This document shows positions 45,110 to 54,633 of a stretch of 64,000 nt of DNA, one piece after another. Numbering within the stretch: the first letter of the stretch is position 1; each line of letters begins with the position of its first letter. Below the pieces are notes generated by a model. That model saw only the letters and a list, made by a program, of their open reading frames with translations. It was not told where the DNA came from and searched no databases. The position numbers and the translations under genes are program-made. Origin of the DNA: Burkholderia pyrrocinia (GTDB lineage: Bacteria; Pseudomonadota; Gammaproteobacteria; Burkholderiales; Burkholderiaceae); the NCBI RefSeq assembly GCF_003330765.1, contig NZ_CP024904.1, positions 868,001 to 932,000 on the forward strand. Direction: 5' to 3'.

Positions 45110-46021
45110 ATGAAATCACCCGTTCATCTGAACGCGTTGCGCGCATTCGAGGCGAGCGCCCGTCACCAGAGTTTTTCCGCCGCCGCGGCGGAGCTTCATG
45201 TCACGCCGGCGGCAGTCGGCCAGCTCGTGCGCACGCTGGAGGAATGGCTCGGCACGCCGCTGTTTCATCGCGGCACCAGCGGGCGCGTCCGGCTCGTTCC
45301 GACCGAGGCGGCCGAACGCGCGCTGCCGCACATCCGGACAGGCTTCGACACGCTTGCGCTGGGGCTTGAACTGCTGAGGGAGGGCTCGGCGAGCGGCGTG
45401 CTGACGGTGGCCGTCAGTCCGGCCTTTGCGGCCAAGTGGCTGTTGCCGCGCATCGAGAGCTTCCAGGCCGCGTGGCCCGATACCGACGTGCGGCTCGACA
45501 CCAATCTCAAGCCGGTCGATTTTGTCGCGCAGCGGATCGACATCGGCGTGCGCTACGGGACGGGACATTGGCCGGGGCTGACGGCCGACAAGCTGATGGA
45601 CGAGGAGGTCTATCCGGTGTGCTCGCCGAGGCTCGCGGGCGAGCGTCGGCGGTTGCAGCGACCGGCGGACCTCGCGCGGGAAACGCTGATCCACGACCTG
45701 TCGATGGACAGCCAGACCGGCTTTCCCGCATGGGATACGTGGCTGCAGCGGGCGGGCGTCGACGATGTCGCCGTATCGCGCGGCATGCAGATCAACAATT
45801 CGGCGGCCGTGCTGCAGGCGGCGATCGACGGGCATGGCGTCGCGCTCGCGCGCAGCGTGATGGCGCGCGACGATCTCGCGGCGGGGCGCCTCGTGCGGCT
45901 GTTTCCGAAGATCAGTTTCGCGTCGCCGCTCGCGTATTACGTCGTGTACCGCCCCGAGTGCGCCGGCATGGCGAAGCTCGCGGCTTTCCGCGGCTGGCTG
46001 CTGGCGCAGGCGGCGAAATAG
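45110..46021 (+). CDS. LysR-family regulator (GcvA-like) of the SDR gene
   Basis: A 303-residue LysR protein: [42 protein letters not shown] is the HTH, with [24 protein letters not shown] and [14 protein letters not shown] as GcvA-subgroup marks. A GTG at 45107 directly precedes the ATG; I chose ATG at 45110. It is divergent from the SDR gene. Confidence 0.85.
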   Translation: MKSPVHLNALRAFEASARHQSFSAAAAELHVTPAAVGQLVRTLEEWLGTPLFHRGTSGRVRLVPTEAAERALPHIRTGFDTLALGLELLREGSASGVLTVAVSPAFAAKWLLPRIESFQAAWPDTDVRLDTNLKPVDFVAQRIDIGVRYGTGHWPGLTADKLMDEEVYPVCSPRLAGERRRLQRPADLARETLIHDLSMDSQTGFPAWDTWLQRAGVDDVAVSRGMQINNSAAVLQAAIDGHGVALARSVMARDDLAAGRLVRLFPKISFASPLAYYVVYRPECAGMAKLAAFRGWLLAQAAK

Positions 46022-46060
46022 CTGCGCGGGTGCGGCGTACGCGCGGCGTGCGTCGGCACC

Positions 46061-46906
46061 TTATCCGTGGCCGGGCGTGCTGCCGCTTTCCGTCGACAGC
46101 AGCGGCCCGTACGGGCCGGATTCTTCCGCGCGTCCGTGCATGTAGGCCTGCGGGCTGCTGCCCATCTCGACGCGAAATGCATAGACGAAAGCGGATGTGG
46201 ACCCGTATCCGAGCTCCATCGCAGTGCGCGTGACACCGAGGCCGCCACCCAGCAACTCGATCGCGCGAAAGAGCCGCATGCGACGGCGCCAGGTGCGCAG
46301 GCTCATGCCCGTTTCGGCTACGAAGCGGCGCGCCAGCGTTCGGGCCGACATACCGAGCATCCTGCCCCATTCCTCGGGCCCGCGCGGGTCGGCGGGGTCC
46401 GTATAGAGCGCCTCGCACAGCGTGGCGAGTGCGCCGCCCGGCGGCCACGGCAACGCCGCCGCGAGCGTGCGGGCACGGCGAAGCTGGTCGACGATCAGAT
46501 GGGTGATGCGGCCCGCATAGCCGTCGCGATCGGCCTGGCCGTCGATGTCGGTGGCCTCGATGACGAGCGCCTTCAGCAGCGGGGACACGGCGAACACGGT
46601 CGGGTTCGCGGTCGGCAGCGCATGCCCGATGTCTTCCGCGATCCACAGGCTGCGGAATTCGGCGCCGAGCAGCGAACCGACGCGATGGCGCAGGCCGCTC
46701 GGCAGCCATACGGCCTGCTCCGGCGAAATGACGAACGACTTGCCTTCGACGATAACCGTCAGCGCGCCGGAAATCGCATAGACCATCTGGTGCCAGCAAT
46801 GCGCATGCTCGGGAAAGCGGTGCCGCGGCGGGATGGCCTGCGCGCGCACCTTCAGCGGCGAAGGGGGCGCAACGCCCGCCGGCGGCTCGATTGTCTCCCA
46901 CGTCAT
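46061..46906 (-). CDS. AraC-family transcriptional regulator with N-terminal cupin
   Basis: A 281-residue regulator. An N-terminal cupin-like sensing domain (PEHAHCWHQMVYAISGALTVIVEGK) is followed by two HTHs of the AraC type (MSARTLARRFVAETGMSLRTWRRRMRL and GVTRTAMELGYGSTSAFVYAFRVEMGSSP). ATG at 46906 was chosen because GGAG is 7 bases upstream; ATGs further upstream at 46912 and 46948 are badly spaced. The divergent neighbour is the TPR protein gene, the plausible target. Confidence 0.85.
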   Translation of the reverse strand: MTWETIEPPAGVAPPSPLKVRAQAIPPRHRFPEHAHCWHQMVYAISGALTVIVEGKSFVISPEQAVWLPSGLRHRVGSLLGAEFRSLWIAEDIGHALPTANPTVFAVSPLLKALVIEATDIDGQADRDGYAGRITHLIVDQLRRARTLAAALPWPPGGALATLCEALYTDPADPRGPEEWGRMLGMSARTLARRFVAETGMSLRTWRRRMRLFRAIELLGGGLGVTRTAMELGYGSTSAFVYAFRVEMGSSPQAYMHGRAEESGPYGPLLSTESGSTPGHG

Positions 46907-47074
46907 GATCATTCTCCGATATGGCAGATATTCTATATACGTTGGCAATCAATCGAAATACAGACAACCGGAAAATTGGTCTAATGACCGTGGTTCATCT
47001 CCCGTCGCGCGGGTTTGGCGACAACGCATCGCCGCAGCCCGGCGCCCACGATTTCCACCGGAGTACTCTGCTTC

Positions 47075-48397
47075 ATGGCCCGTCACGACCGCTACAGCCT
47101 GCCACTTTCGACGACATCCGACCTCGCGGCCGAGCGCTATCGTGCGGGTATCGATCTGCTGCTGTCGCTGTGGCCGGGCGCCGCGGAAACGCTGGACGAA
47201 GCAATCGCGGCCGATCCCGGCTTCGCGCTCGCCCATGCGGCACGCGCGCGGCTGCATGCGATTCGCGCGGAAGCGACGGACGCGCGCGCGAAGATCGCCA
47301 CGGCGCTGGAACGGGTCGCGCGCAACGGTACGGAGCGCGAGCGCAGCCATGTCGACGTGCTGTCGCTTGCGATCAACGGCCAGTCGGCGAAGGCGCTCAC
47401 CGGTGCGCTCGCGCACGCGGACCGGTGGCCGCGCGACATCGTGATCCTGTCGCTGCCGCTCGGCGCGTTCGGCCTGTTCGCGTTCTCCGGGATGGCCGGT
47501 CATGACCAGGCACGCGTGGATCTCTGCGAACGTCATGCCCGCCATTTCGATGCGGACGACTGGTGGTTTCTCACCTACCGCGGCTGGGCGCACGGCGAGA
47601 ACGGCGATGTCGCGCGCGGCCGCGCGCTGACCGAGCGCGCGCTCGAGTTGCGCCGCCACAACGTGAATGCCGCGCACGCGGTCGCGCACGTGCTGTACGA
47701 AGCCGGCGCGAACGACGATGCGGACGCGATGATCGCCGGCTGGCTGCCCGAATACGACCGCAGCGGCGTGCTGCACAGCCACATTGCATGGCATGCCGCG
47801 CTGATCGCGCTGGAGCGCGGCGACACAGACCGTGCGCTCGCGATCTACACCGCGCATGTCGCGCCGTCGGCGTCGCTGGGCGTGCCGATCAACGTGGTCA
47901 GCGATACGGCATCGTTCCTGTGGCGCGTGCAGGCATACGGCCACGCCGTGCCCGACGGCATGTGGGACGACGCGGCGCAGTACGCATCGGGCTATTTCAC
48001 GCAGGCCGGCTTTCCGTTCGCGGATGTGCACATGGCGCTCATTGCCGCGGCCACCGGTGACCGCGCGGCGCTCGACCAGCGTGTAGACGCGCTGGCGCGG
48101 CTCGTCGACGCCGGGAAACTGCCGGCCGGCCCGGTCGTTCCGGCGATCTGTCGCGCGGCGCTCGCGTTTGCCGACGACCAGCCCGCGCGCTGCGCGGAGA
48201 TACTCGAGCCCGTCGCGCACGATGTCGTGCGCATCGGCGGCAGCGGCGCGCAGCGTGAGATCGTCCAGGACACGCTCGTGGTCGCATGGATGAGAAGCGG
48301 CAACGTGACGAAGGCGCGCGCGCTGCTCGACGCGCGGTTGCATCGCCGCCCGTCGCCGCGGGACGCGCGCTGGCTCGGCCAGTTGCGCGGCGCGTAA
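47075..48397 (+). CDS. TPR-repeat protein of the TTC38-like family
   Basis: A 440-residue soluble protein built of helical pairs that read as degenerate tetratricopeptide repeats (ALAHAARARLHAIRAEATDAR, WWFLTYRGWAHGENGDVARGR, NAAHAVAHVLYEAGANDDADAM, HIAWHAALIALERGDTDRALAIY). The HAVAHVLYEAG and HSHIAWHAALIALE blocks are typical of TTC38 proteins, whose role in bacteria is unknown. ATG at 47075 is preceded by a distant GGAG; ATG at 47015 is an alternative. It is divergent from the AraC gene and 220 bp ahead of an MFS gene. Confidence 0.78.
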   Translation: MARHDRYSLPLSTTSDLAAERYRAGIDLLLSLWPGAAETLDEAIAADPGFALAHAARARLHAIRAEATDARAKIATALERVARNGTERERSHVDVLSLAINGQSAKALTGALAHADRWPRDIVILSLPLGAFGLFAFSGMAGHDQARVDLCERHARHFDADDWWFLTYRGWAHGENGDVARGRALTERALELRRHNVNAAHAVAHVLYEAGANDDADAMIAGWLPEYDRSGVLHSHIAWHAALIALERGDTDRALAIYTAHVAPSASLGVPINVVSDTASFLWRVQAYGHAVPDGMWDDAAQYASGYFTQAGFPFADVHMALIAAATGDRAALDQRVDALARLVDAGKLPAGPVVPAICRAALAFADDQPARCAEILEPVAHDVVRIGGSGAQREIVQDTLVVAWMRSGNVTKARALLDARLHRRPSPRDARWLGQLRGA

Positions 48398-48616
48398 CGT
48401 CTTCGCCGGCGGTCTTCGCCGGCGCACGCCGGCAAGGCCTGCGCTGCCGGACGCAAGCGGGATGGCAGGCCACGGTGGCACCGGTCGACGCCGGTTCCGG
48501 TCAATTAAATAGTCATACTGATCAACTGGGCAGCGATGCACTGATGCTGAAGGTACGGGCGGCAGGGTCAATGCATGCCGTTGCGTACCGCCCGGGTGCG
48601 CGGTCGAGGAAGTCGA

Positions 48617-49879
48617 ATGGATTCTGGTGGCATGGTGAAGCGCGTTGCGCAGCGGCGGCGGTTCGTCGACCGGATCGGACCGGTTGCCGCGATCTCGATC
48701 GCGCAGCTGTTCGGTACGGCCCTCTGGTTCAGCGCGAACAGCGCGGCTGCGGACCTGATCCGCGTATGGCATGCGAGCGCGTCCGACATCGGCTGGCTGA
48801 CCAATGCGGTGCAGCTCGGCTTCATTCTCGGCACGCTGACGCTCGCGCTGAGCGGCGCGGCCGATCGTTTTCCGGCGAGCCGGATCTTCGTGTGGAGCGC
48901 CATCCTGGGCGCCGCGTTCAACGTCGGCTTCGCCTGGCTGTCCGGCGGCCTGGTCTCGGGCGCCGCCTTTCGATTCGGCGTCGGCGTATGCCTCGCGGGC
49001 ATCTATCCGATGGGCATGAAGCTGATCGTCGGCTGGGTGCCGGATCGGGCCGGGCAGGCGCTCGCGCAACTGGTTGCGATGCTCACGCTCGGAACGGCGC
49101 TGCCGCATGCGATGCGCGTCGTCGGCACCGGCTTGCCGTGGCAATGGGTGATCACCGCGTCGTCCGTTCTCGCACTGGTCGGCGCGGGCGTGATCGCGAT
49201 GCTCGGCGACGGGCCGCACGCGCGGACGCGGGTGCCGTCCACGAACGGGCGCACGGCATCGGAACCGGCGCGGCCGTCGGTCGTGCATGCGTTTCGAATC
49301 CGCGCGTTTCGCGCCGCGACGTTCGGCTACTTCGGCCACATGTGGGAACTCTACACATTCTGGACCGTCGTGCCGCTGCTCGTTGCGCGCACGTCGATCG
49401 CGGCGCACTTCGCGCACGCGAATGTGTCCGGCATCGCGTTCGGCGTGATCGGCGTCGGCGCGCTCGGCTCGCTGATCGGCGGCAGCCTGTCCCGGCGGAT
49501 CGGCAGCGCGAAGGTTGCCGTCGGTGCGCTGGCCGTGTCGGGGCTCTGCGCGGTGACGTTCGCGACGACGTGGCGTTTTCTCCCGCCCGTGGCGATGGCG
49601 ATCCTGCTGATCGTCTGGGGCGCGTCGGTGATCGCGGATTCGCCGCAATTCTCGGCGCTCGCGGCGAATGCGTGTCCGCCGGTGCTGGTCGGCAGCGCGC
49701 TTGCCATCCAGAATTCGATCGGGTTCTCGATCACGGTCGTGTCGATCGCCGCGACGACGATGCTGTTCGAGCACGTCGGGCTCGACGCGACCTGGCTCCT
49801 GGTGCCGGGGCCGCTGGCCGGGCTCGCGTCGTTCGCGTTGGCGTCGCGATCCGTGCGGGCCGCGCGGCCTGCGGCATGA
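48617..49879 (+). CDS. MFS transporter
   Basis: A 420-residue membrane protein with 12 helices. It starts ISIAQLFGTALWFSANSAAADLI and has GWLTNAVQLGFILGTL and a central hydrophilic loop (HARTRVPSTNGRTASEP). Substrate unknown; these transporters export or import small organic anions or drugs. ATG at 48617 has GAGGAAG upstream at 48606-48612. It is followed 31 bp later by a MetR-like regulator in the same direction, which may control it. Confidence 0.83.
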   Translation: MDSGGMVKRVAQRRRFVDRIGPVAAISIAQLFGTALWFSANSAAADLIRVWHASASDIGWLTNAVQLGFILGTLTLALSGAADRFPASRIFVWSAILGAAFNVGFAWLSGGLVSGAAFRFGVGVCLAGIYPMGMKLIVGWVPDRAGQALAQLVAMLTLGTALPHAMRVVGTGLPWQWVITASSVLALVGAGVIAMLGDGPHARTRVPSTNGRTASEPARPSVVHAFRIRAFRAATFGYFGHMWELYTFWTVVPLLVARTSIAAHFAHANVSGIAFGVIGVGALGSLIGGSLSRRIGSAKVAVGALAVSGLCAVTFATTWRFLPPVAMAILLIVWGASVIADSPQFSALAANACPPVLVGSALAIQNSIGFSITVVSIAATTMLFEHVGLDATWLLVPGPLAGLASFALASRSVRAARPAA

Positions 49880-49910
49880 CGCCACCGCGCGCGACGAACG
49901 GAGACCGTGC

Positions 49911-50819
49911 ATGCTAGACCTCCAGTACCTGTCGATCCTGATGGAAGTCGAGCGTCTCGGCAGCGTGACGGCCGCGGCGGAGCGGCTGAACGTGACGCAA
50001 TCGGCGCTGTCGCATATGGTCCGCAAGTTCGAGGAGCGGCATGGCGTCAAGCTGTGGACCAAGAACGGGCGCGGCTTGCGGTTCACGCAGGCCGGCGAAT
50101 ACCTGCTGTCGCTGGCCGAACGTGTGCTGCCGCAGATCGAGCATGCCGAACGGACGCTCGTCGATTTCGCCGAAGGGCGCCGCGGCGCGCTGCGCGTCGG
50201 GATGGAATGCCATCCGTGCCGGAAATGGCTGACGCGATTGACGTCGCAGTACCTGGCCGCATGGCCGGATGTCGACTACGACGTGCGGACGGCATTCCGT
50301 TTCGACGGCGTGGCCGCGCTCCTCGGGTTCGAGATCGACCTGCTTGTCACGCCCGATCCGGTCGACCTGCCGGAGCTCGCATTCGTGCCGATCATCGACT
50401 ACGAACTGGTCCTTGTCGTGCACGACGCGCATCCGCTGGCGGCGCGCGAGTTTGCATTGCCGCGCGACCTGCTTGCCGAAGAACTCATCACGGTACCGGT
50501 GAGCCACGAGCGGCTCGACATCTACACGCGATTTCTCGTGCCCGGGCACTGCCGGCCGAAGTTTCACCGGACCGCCGAGCAGACCGACCTGATGCTGCAA
50601 CTCGTCGCCGCGCGGCGCGGCGTGGCCGTCCTGCCGGACTGGCTGGTCGTGGAAGAGGGGGCGGGATTTCCGGTGCGCACGGTGCGGCTCGGCGAGGCGG
50701 GCATCCGCAAGCACATCAATCTCGGGGTCCGGCGTGGCGAGGAGGACGTCGCCTACATTGCCGGCTTTCTCGCGCTCGCCCGCCAGATGGGTATCGGGGC
50801 CGCTCAGGGCGCCGGCTGA
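49911..50819 (+). CDS. LysR-family regulator, MetR-like
   Basis: A 302-residue LysR protein whose domain order and motifs are MetR-like: TAAAERLNVTQSALSHMVRKFEERHGVKLW in the HTH, RVGMECHPCRKWLTRLTSQYLAAWP at the start of the effector domain, which parallels the IECHSCIQWL stretch of Escherichia coli MetR, and LLVTPDPVDLPELAF. MetR senses homocysteine and controls methionine genes. Here no met gene is adjacent, so its target may be the upstream MFS gene. The ATG at 49911 follows GGAGACCGTGC. Confidence 0.85.
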   Translation: MLDLQYLSILMEVERLGSVTAAAERLNVTQSALSHMVRKFEERHGVKLWTKNGRGLRFTQAGEYLLSLAERVLPQIEHAERTLVDFAEGRRGALRVGMECHPCRKWLTRLTSQYLAAWPDVDYDVRTAFRFDGVAALLGFEIDLLVTPDPVDLPELAFVPIIDYELVLVVHDAHPLAAREFALPRDLLAEELITVPVSHERLDIYTRFLVPGHCRPKFHRTAEQTDLMLQLVAARRGVAVLPDWLVVEEGAGFPVRTVRLGEAGIRKHINLGVRRGEEDVAYIAGFLALARQMGIGAAQGAG

Positions 50820-50839
50820 TGCGGCGCCCCGTCGGCCGG

Positions 50840-51883
50840 TCAAGCAGCCCGGCTTTCGGTACGCGCGATGGAAAGCACCATGCGGAACCTGACATCGCCC
50901 GAGCGCATTCGTTGATACGCGTCGTTCGCCCGTTCGAGCGGCATCGTTTCGATGAGCGGACGCGCGCCGGACAGCACGCTGAATCCCAGCACCTTCTCGC
51001 TTTCGTAAGGCGTTCCGGTGAGCGACCCCGTTACGCTGCGCTCGCCGCCGACCAGATGTCCGGTCGACACCGCCAGCGGATCCTTGCCTGCGCCCAGCAG
51101 CACGAGGCGGCCCTGCGGCGCCAGTCCGGCCAGCAGGCGCGACACGGTGTCGGCATGGGCGACGGTGGAAACGATCGCGCGGGCCCCACCCATGCGCCGA
51201 AGCCGTTCGGCGGCGTCCTCTTCGTCGTTGTCGAGATAGACGTGGGCGCCGAGCGACATCGCATCGTGGGCGATGTCGCTGCCGCGACCGACGGCAACGA
51301 CCTTGAATCCCATGCGGCGCGCGTATTGCACGGCCATGTGTCCCAGTCCGCCGATGCCGAGGATCGCGACGACGTCGCCCGGCTCGGCGCCGCACTTCCG
51401 GAGGGCGTTGAACGTGGCGATGCCGGCGCAGAGGATCGGCGCCGCTTCTTCCGCGCCCAGCTCGTCGGGAATCGAGACGAGGCCGGTGCTGCGCGCGAGC
51501 ATCATTTCCGCGTAGCCGCCATCGCAGGTTGCGCCGACGACCGGCTGGTTCTCGCACAGCTGGAAGTTGCCCTGGCGACACTGCGGACACGCGTTGCAAT
51601 GGCCACCGAGCCGGCCCACGCCGACTCGTTGACCGACGGCCCAGATCGGCGGGACGTCGGGGCCGATGGCGGCGATGCGCCCGACGACTTCATGGCCCGG
51701 TACGCGCGACCCGCAAGCGGCCGGATCGACGTGCTCGATGTCGCGCGTGTCCGCGCCGCAGATGCCGCATGCATCGACGGCAATCAGCACGTGCCCCGGG
51801 CCCGGGGCAGGGACGTCGCGTTCGACCAGCTCGAGGACGCCGGGTCGGGTGATCTGCATCGCGCGGTAGCGTGTTTGTTTCAT
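50840..51883 (-). CDS. Zinc-dependent alcohol dehydrogenase
   Basis: A 347-residue medium-chain dehydrogenase. The catalytic zinc site is ACGICGADTRDIE with VPGHEVVGRI, the structural zinc site CNACPQCRQGNFQLC, and the NAD motif GIGGLGHMAVQYARRMG. It oxidises an alcohol or reduces an aldehyde. It is the last gene of a minus-strand cluster after a flavin amine oxidase, so an aldehyde or alcohol from that oxidation is a likely substrate. ATG at 51883; the frame upstream of it overlaps the amine oxidase gene. Confidence 0.87.
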   Translation of the reverse strand: MKQTRYRAMQITRPGVLELVERDVPAPGPGHVLIAVDACGICGADTRDIEHVDPAACGSRVPGHEVVGRIAAIGPDVPPIWAVGQRVGVGRLGGHCNACPQCRQGNFQLCENQPVVGATCDGGYAEMMLARSTGLVSIPDELGAEEAAPILCAGIATFNALRKCGAEPGDVVAILGIGGLGHMAVQYARRMGFKVVAVGRGSDIAHDAMSLGAHVYLDNDEEDAAERLRRMGGARAIVSTVAHADTVSRLLAGLAPQGRLVLLGAGKDPLAVSTGHLVGGERSVTGSLTGTPYESEKVLGFSVLSGARPLIETMPLERANDAYQRMRSGDVRFRMVLSIARTESRAA

Positions 51884-51957
51884 GGTCTGTCGTCCAGGTG
51901 GGTGATGACGGGGAGAAGCGGTGCGTCGTGCCGCCGGGCATCCGGCGGGGTGTGCGA

Positions 51958-53133
51958 TTACGCGCCGCCTCGGGAACCGGCTGCGTTGTCGGGATCCGGG
52001 GCCTGCCGGCGGATCGAATCCAGCAACCGGATACCGTGCGCTGCGGCGTCGACGGCGCCGGCGATGTAGCCCGGAAACGATCGGGACCATTCGCTCGCGA
52101 TGCCGGTCAGGCGCTGACTCCACGGGCCGGCCGGCACGCCGCACGATGCGGGCACCGGGTGTCCCGCGTTGCCGTCCCGGTCGTCGAGCGTCGCGGTATG
52201 GGCGTCGCGCGACCAGTCCTTGATGAAGTCGGCTTCCGGCTGCGCGGCCGGTGAACCGAACAGGCGGGCCAGTTGCGTGCGGCAATGCGCGCGCAGCACG
52301 TCGTCCGGCACGCGTGCGCGAACGCTTGCCGGCATGCCGAAAAAGCCGAACAGCGCGGCGCTGCCGCCTTCCATCGACGCATCGTGGATCTCGCCCAGCG
52401 GGCCGCACGCGCTGCGCGCTTCGCCGGAAAGACCCTGCTCGCGCCAGAACGGCGTGCGGTAGAGCGCGACATATTTCGCATGCGGCGCCATCCACGTCGC
52501 GGTGTGCCGCCATTGCCGCGCAACGGGCGCGGGCAGCGCCGGCGCGAAGCCGATGCGTTCTTCGGCCAGGCGCGGCGGCACGGCCAGCAGCACCTGCGCG
52601 ACGACCGTCGTCATCGCCCGGCCGGTGGCGTCCTCGCTGTCCACCTCGACCCCGGCCGCCGTGCAACGCAGGCGGCGTACCGTTTCGCCGGTCAGGATGC
52701 GCGTCGCATCGAGCCGGCTGCGCAGCGCATCGGTCAGCGCAGACATGCCGCCGACGAGCCGCATCGACACCGGGGAGCTGGCGTAGCCGCGCATCCGGAT
52801 CGGCGCATCATGGCGCGATCGCTCGACCATCATGTCGCCCGCCGATGGTTGCTCGAACAACGGAATGCCGAGCTCGCGGACGAGCGTGTCCAGTTGCGGC
52901 TGAACGTCGGGCCAGATCCACGTCGCGCCGAGATCGAACCGGTCGACGGGATTGTCCCGGCCTGGCGTGCCGTGGCTCGATGGTGCGGGCGCGGCAACGG
53001 ACGCAATGCGTCCGCCGAGCGTCTCGCGTGCTTCGAAGAGCAGGGTGTCGCGCATGCCGCGCTGTTCCAGCAGGAACGCGGCGTACAGTCCGCTCAGCCC
53101 TGCGCCGACGATGGCGATGCGTGGTGCCGGCAT
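51958..53133 (-). CDS. Flavin-containing amine oxidase (MAO family)
   Basis: A 391-residue flavoprotein. It has the dinucleotide fold RIAIVGAGLSGLYAAFLLEQRG at the start, the MAO continuation FEARETLGGRIASV, a DLGATWIWP block and the C-terminal FPGYIAGAVDAAAHGIRLL that closes the FAD site. Members oxidise primary or secondary amines to imines with O2. ATG at 53133 was chosen as the first residue before the dinucleotide fold; the stop of the upstream bicupin gene overlaps it by 40 bp. Substrate unknown. Confidence 0.83.
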   Translation of the reverse strand: MPAPRIAIVGAGLSGLYAAFLLEQRGMRDTLLFEARETLGGRIASVAAPAPSSHGTPGRDNPVDRFDLGATWIWPDVQPQLDTLVRELGIPLFEQPSAGDMMVERSRHDAPIRMRGYASSPVSMRLVGGMSALTDALRSRLDATRILTGETVRRLRCTAAGVEVDSEDATGRAMTTVVAQVLLAVPPRLAEERIGFAPALPAPVARQWRHTATWMAPHAKYVALYRTPFWREQGLSGEARSACGPLGEIHDASMEGGSAALFGFFGMPASVRARVPDDVLRAHCRTQLARLFGSPAAQPEADFIKDWSRDAHTATLDDRDGNAGHPVPASCGVPAGPWSQRLTGIASEWSRSFPGYIAGAVDAAAHGIRLLDSIRRQAPDPDNAAGSRGGA

Positions 53134-53804
53134 GGCGACGCTCCCGGTTCGAGGTGGGTCAGGTGGCCCGTTTTCAGGTAGACGGTCGCGCCGGATTCGC
53201 CGGCGACGATGTCCGGATACGCGCCGGCCGGAAGCCGCATCCACGCGCCGCGCGCATGAACGCGCCGGTTCGTTGCGAGCGTGCCGGTCAGCACGAACAG
53301 TTCGGCGCCGTTCACGCCGCCGCCGAACAGCGGTTCGCCAGGAGCCACGCGCTGCAGCGTGACCGTTTCATGGGCGCTTTCGAACAGCGGGCATACGTGT
53401 CGACGGTGCGTGCGATGCCATGTCGACGGTGCGCGCGTGTCCACGCGGGTCGGCTCGCTTTCGCACGACGCCATCTGCCGAAGCTTGACGAACAGGATGG
53501 CGCCGTCGGCGCTCGACGGCCGATGGGATGAACCCGGCGGATTGCGCAGGTACCAACCAGCCGGATAGTGATGGCCGTCTTCCGAAAAGACGCCCGACAG
53601 GACCAGGATTTCCTCGCCGCCGGGATGCACGTGATGTGGAAAGAACGCGCCGCGCGCATAGCGCACGACGCTCGTCGCACGCGCCTGTTCCCCGCCGGTC
53701 CGGTCGAGCATCACACGTTCGACGCCCGCCTGCGGGGACGCGATCCACCGGTATTCGTCGGCGCACATGGCGACGCGGCGCGAAAAATCTGCGTTGACTA
53801 TCAT
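53094..53804 (-). CDS. Bicupin protein (ChrR-like cupin)
   Basis: A 236-residue protein with two cupin domains. The first has RGAFFPHHVHPGGEEILVLSGVFSEDGHHYPAGWYLRNPPGSSH, carrying the metal-binding HxH, Glu and His; the second is degenerate (GAELFVLTGTLATNR...GAWMRLPAG). This is the ChrR-type layout found in anti-sigma factors and dioxygenase-like proteins; without the zinc anti-sigma domain it is probably an enzyme or sensor. ATG at 53804; a GTG at 53855 would lengthen it. It overlaps the amine oxidase gene by 40 bp, implying translational coupling. Confidence 0.75.
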   Translation of the reverse strand: MIVNADFSRRVAMCADEYRWIASPQAGVERVMLDRTGGEQARATSVVRYARGAFFPHHVHPGGEEILVLSGVFSEDGHHYPAGWYLRNPPGSSHRPSSADGAILFVKLRQMASCESEPTRVDTRAPSTWHRTHRRHVCPLFESAHETVTLQRVAPGEPLFGGGVNGAELFVLTGTLATNRRVHARGAWMRLPAGAYPDIVAGESGATVYLKTGHLTHLEPGASPCRHHASPSSAQG

Positions 53805-53883
53805 GCTTGGGTCGCGCGCCGCGAGCGCGTGTTCCGGCTGGCCGGCATCGGTCACGGCGGCGCGTCAGGTTCGTTGCGTCGCG

Positions 53884-54165
53884 TTATGCGGCTTGATAAA
53901 CGCGCACGTCGGGCGCGGCGTCGAGCAGCGGCTTGAGCGCGCCGACCACGTCCGTTTCGAACAGGTCGCTCGACAGATAGGCGAGCGCATTGGCCTCGCT
54001 GTCGAACCCGTGCAGGACTTGCACGTCTTCGTCGCGCACCAGCAGTTCCTTCGACCGGGCGCCCGCAATCGTGTTGAGGAACGGTGCCTTGTACGCCTGA
54101 TAAACGCGCGCGGCGGCCGCCCGGTTGGTCGTCGCGACCTTGAGCGTGATTTGCAGATAGACCAT
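53884..54165 (-). CDS. Small alpha-beta-barrel protein (antibiotic-biosynthesis-monooxygenase-like)
   Basis: A 93-residue protein, MVYLQITLKVATTNRAAAARVYQAYKAPFLNTIAG, with a beta-alpha-beta-beta pattern like ABM/dimeric ferredoxin-like proteins. It has no signal peptide. The start at 54165 has AACAAGGAGATTCAA upstream. First gene of the four-gene minus-strand cluster, 79 bp before the bicupin. Function unknown. Confidence 0.75.
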   Translation of the reverse strand: MVYLQITLKVATTNRAAAARVYQAYKAPFLNTIAGARSKELLVRDEDVQVLHGFDSEANALAYLSSDLFETDVVGALKPLLDAAPDVRVYQAA

Positions 54166-54633
54166 TTGAATCTCCTTGTTCGGCGAGCGGGCCCGCGATC
54201 GCCGACATGGCATAAATCGCGGCTCCGGCGTCGGTTCGTCACGTGCGGCGATGCCGCAACGTGGATGCCATTTTTCGGCACGACGCAGCGGCCCGACAAG
54301 CGAGATTAAGTGTCCCCTGCGCAAAGAAAATGTTTGTCGCGGCGAGTTGACGCATGCGACTCGGGGGGCGATCGTTGCCGCATCGAGCATGTGGCACGCG
54401 CGGCAGGTCTGCTCGCTGGCCGACGTTGCGGCGCGGCCGGGCAGCGCGACTGCCGCGAGCGTGAGCGCGTTCACGCGCCGGGACGGTGACGCGCCGTGCA
54501 TGCGGGGATGTCTCCCAGCGATGTCCGATCGCGCGTGAAGTTGGTACGATCGCGCGTATCGTTCACGCTGGCGCCGCACGCCGCCGGCTTATCGGCCGCG
54601 CGGCATCGCGGTCATGTTCGGGAGAAGCGCTTC
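54166..54633. other. 468-bp divergent intergenic region
   Basis: It should contain the promoters of the amine-oxidase cluster and of lrgA. No reading frame is credible and I see no repeat or stem-loop of note. Confidence 0.45.

Noticed and set aside
46949..50086. Minus-strand frame of 1045 codons
   Set aside because: Shadows the TPR, MFS and MetR-like genes; no coding signature.
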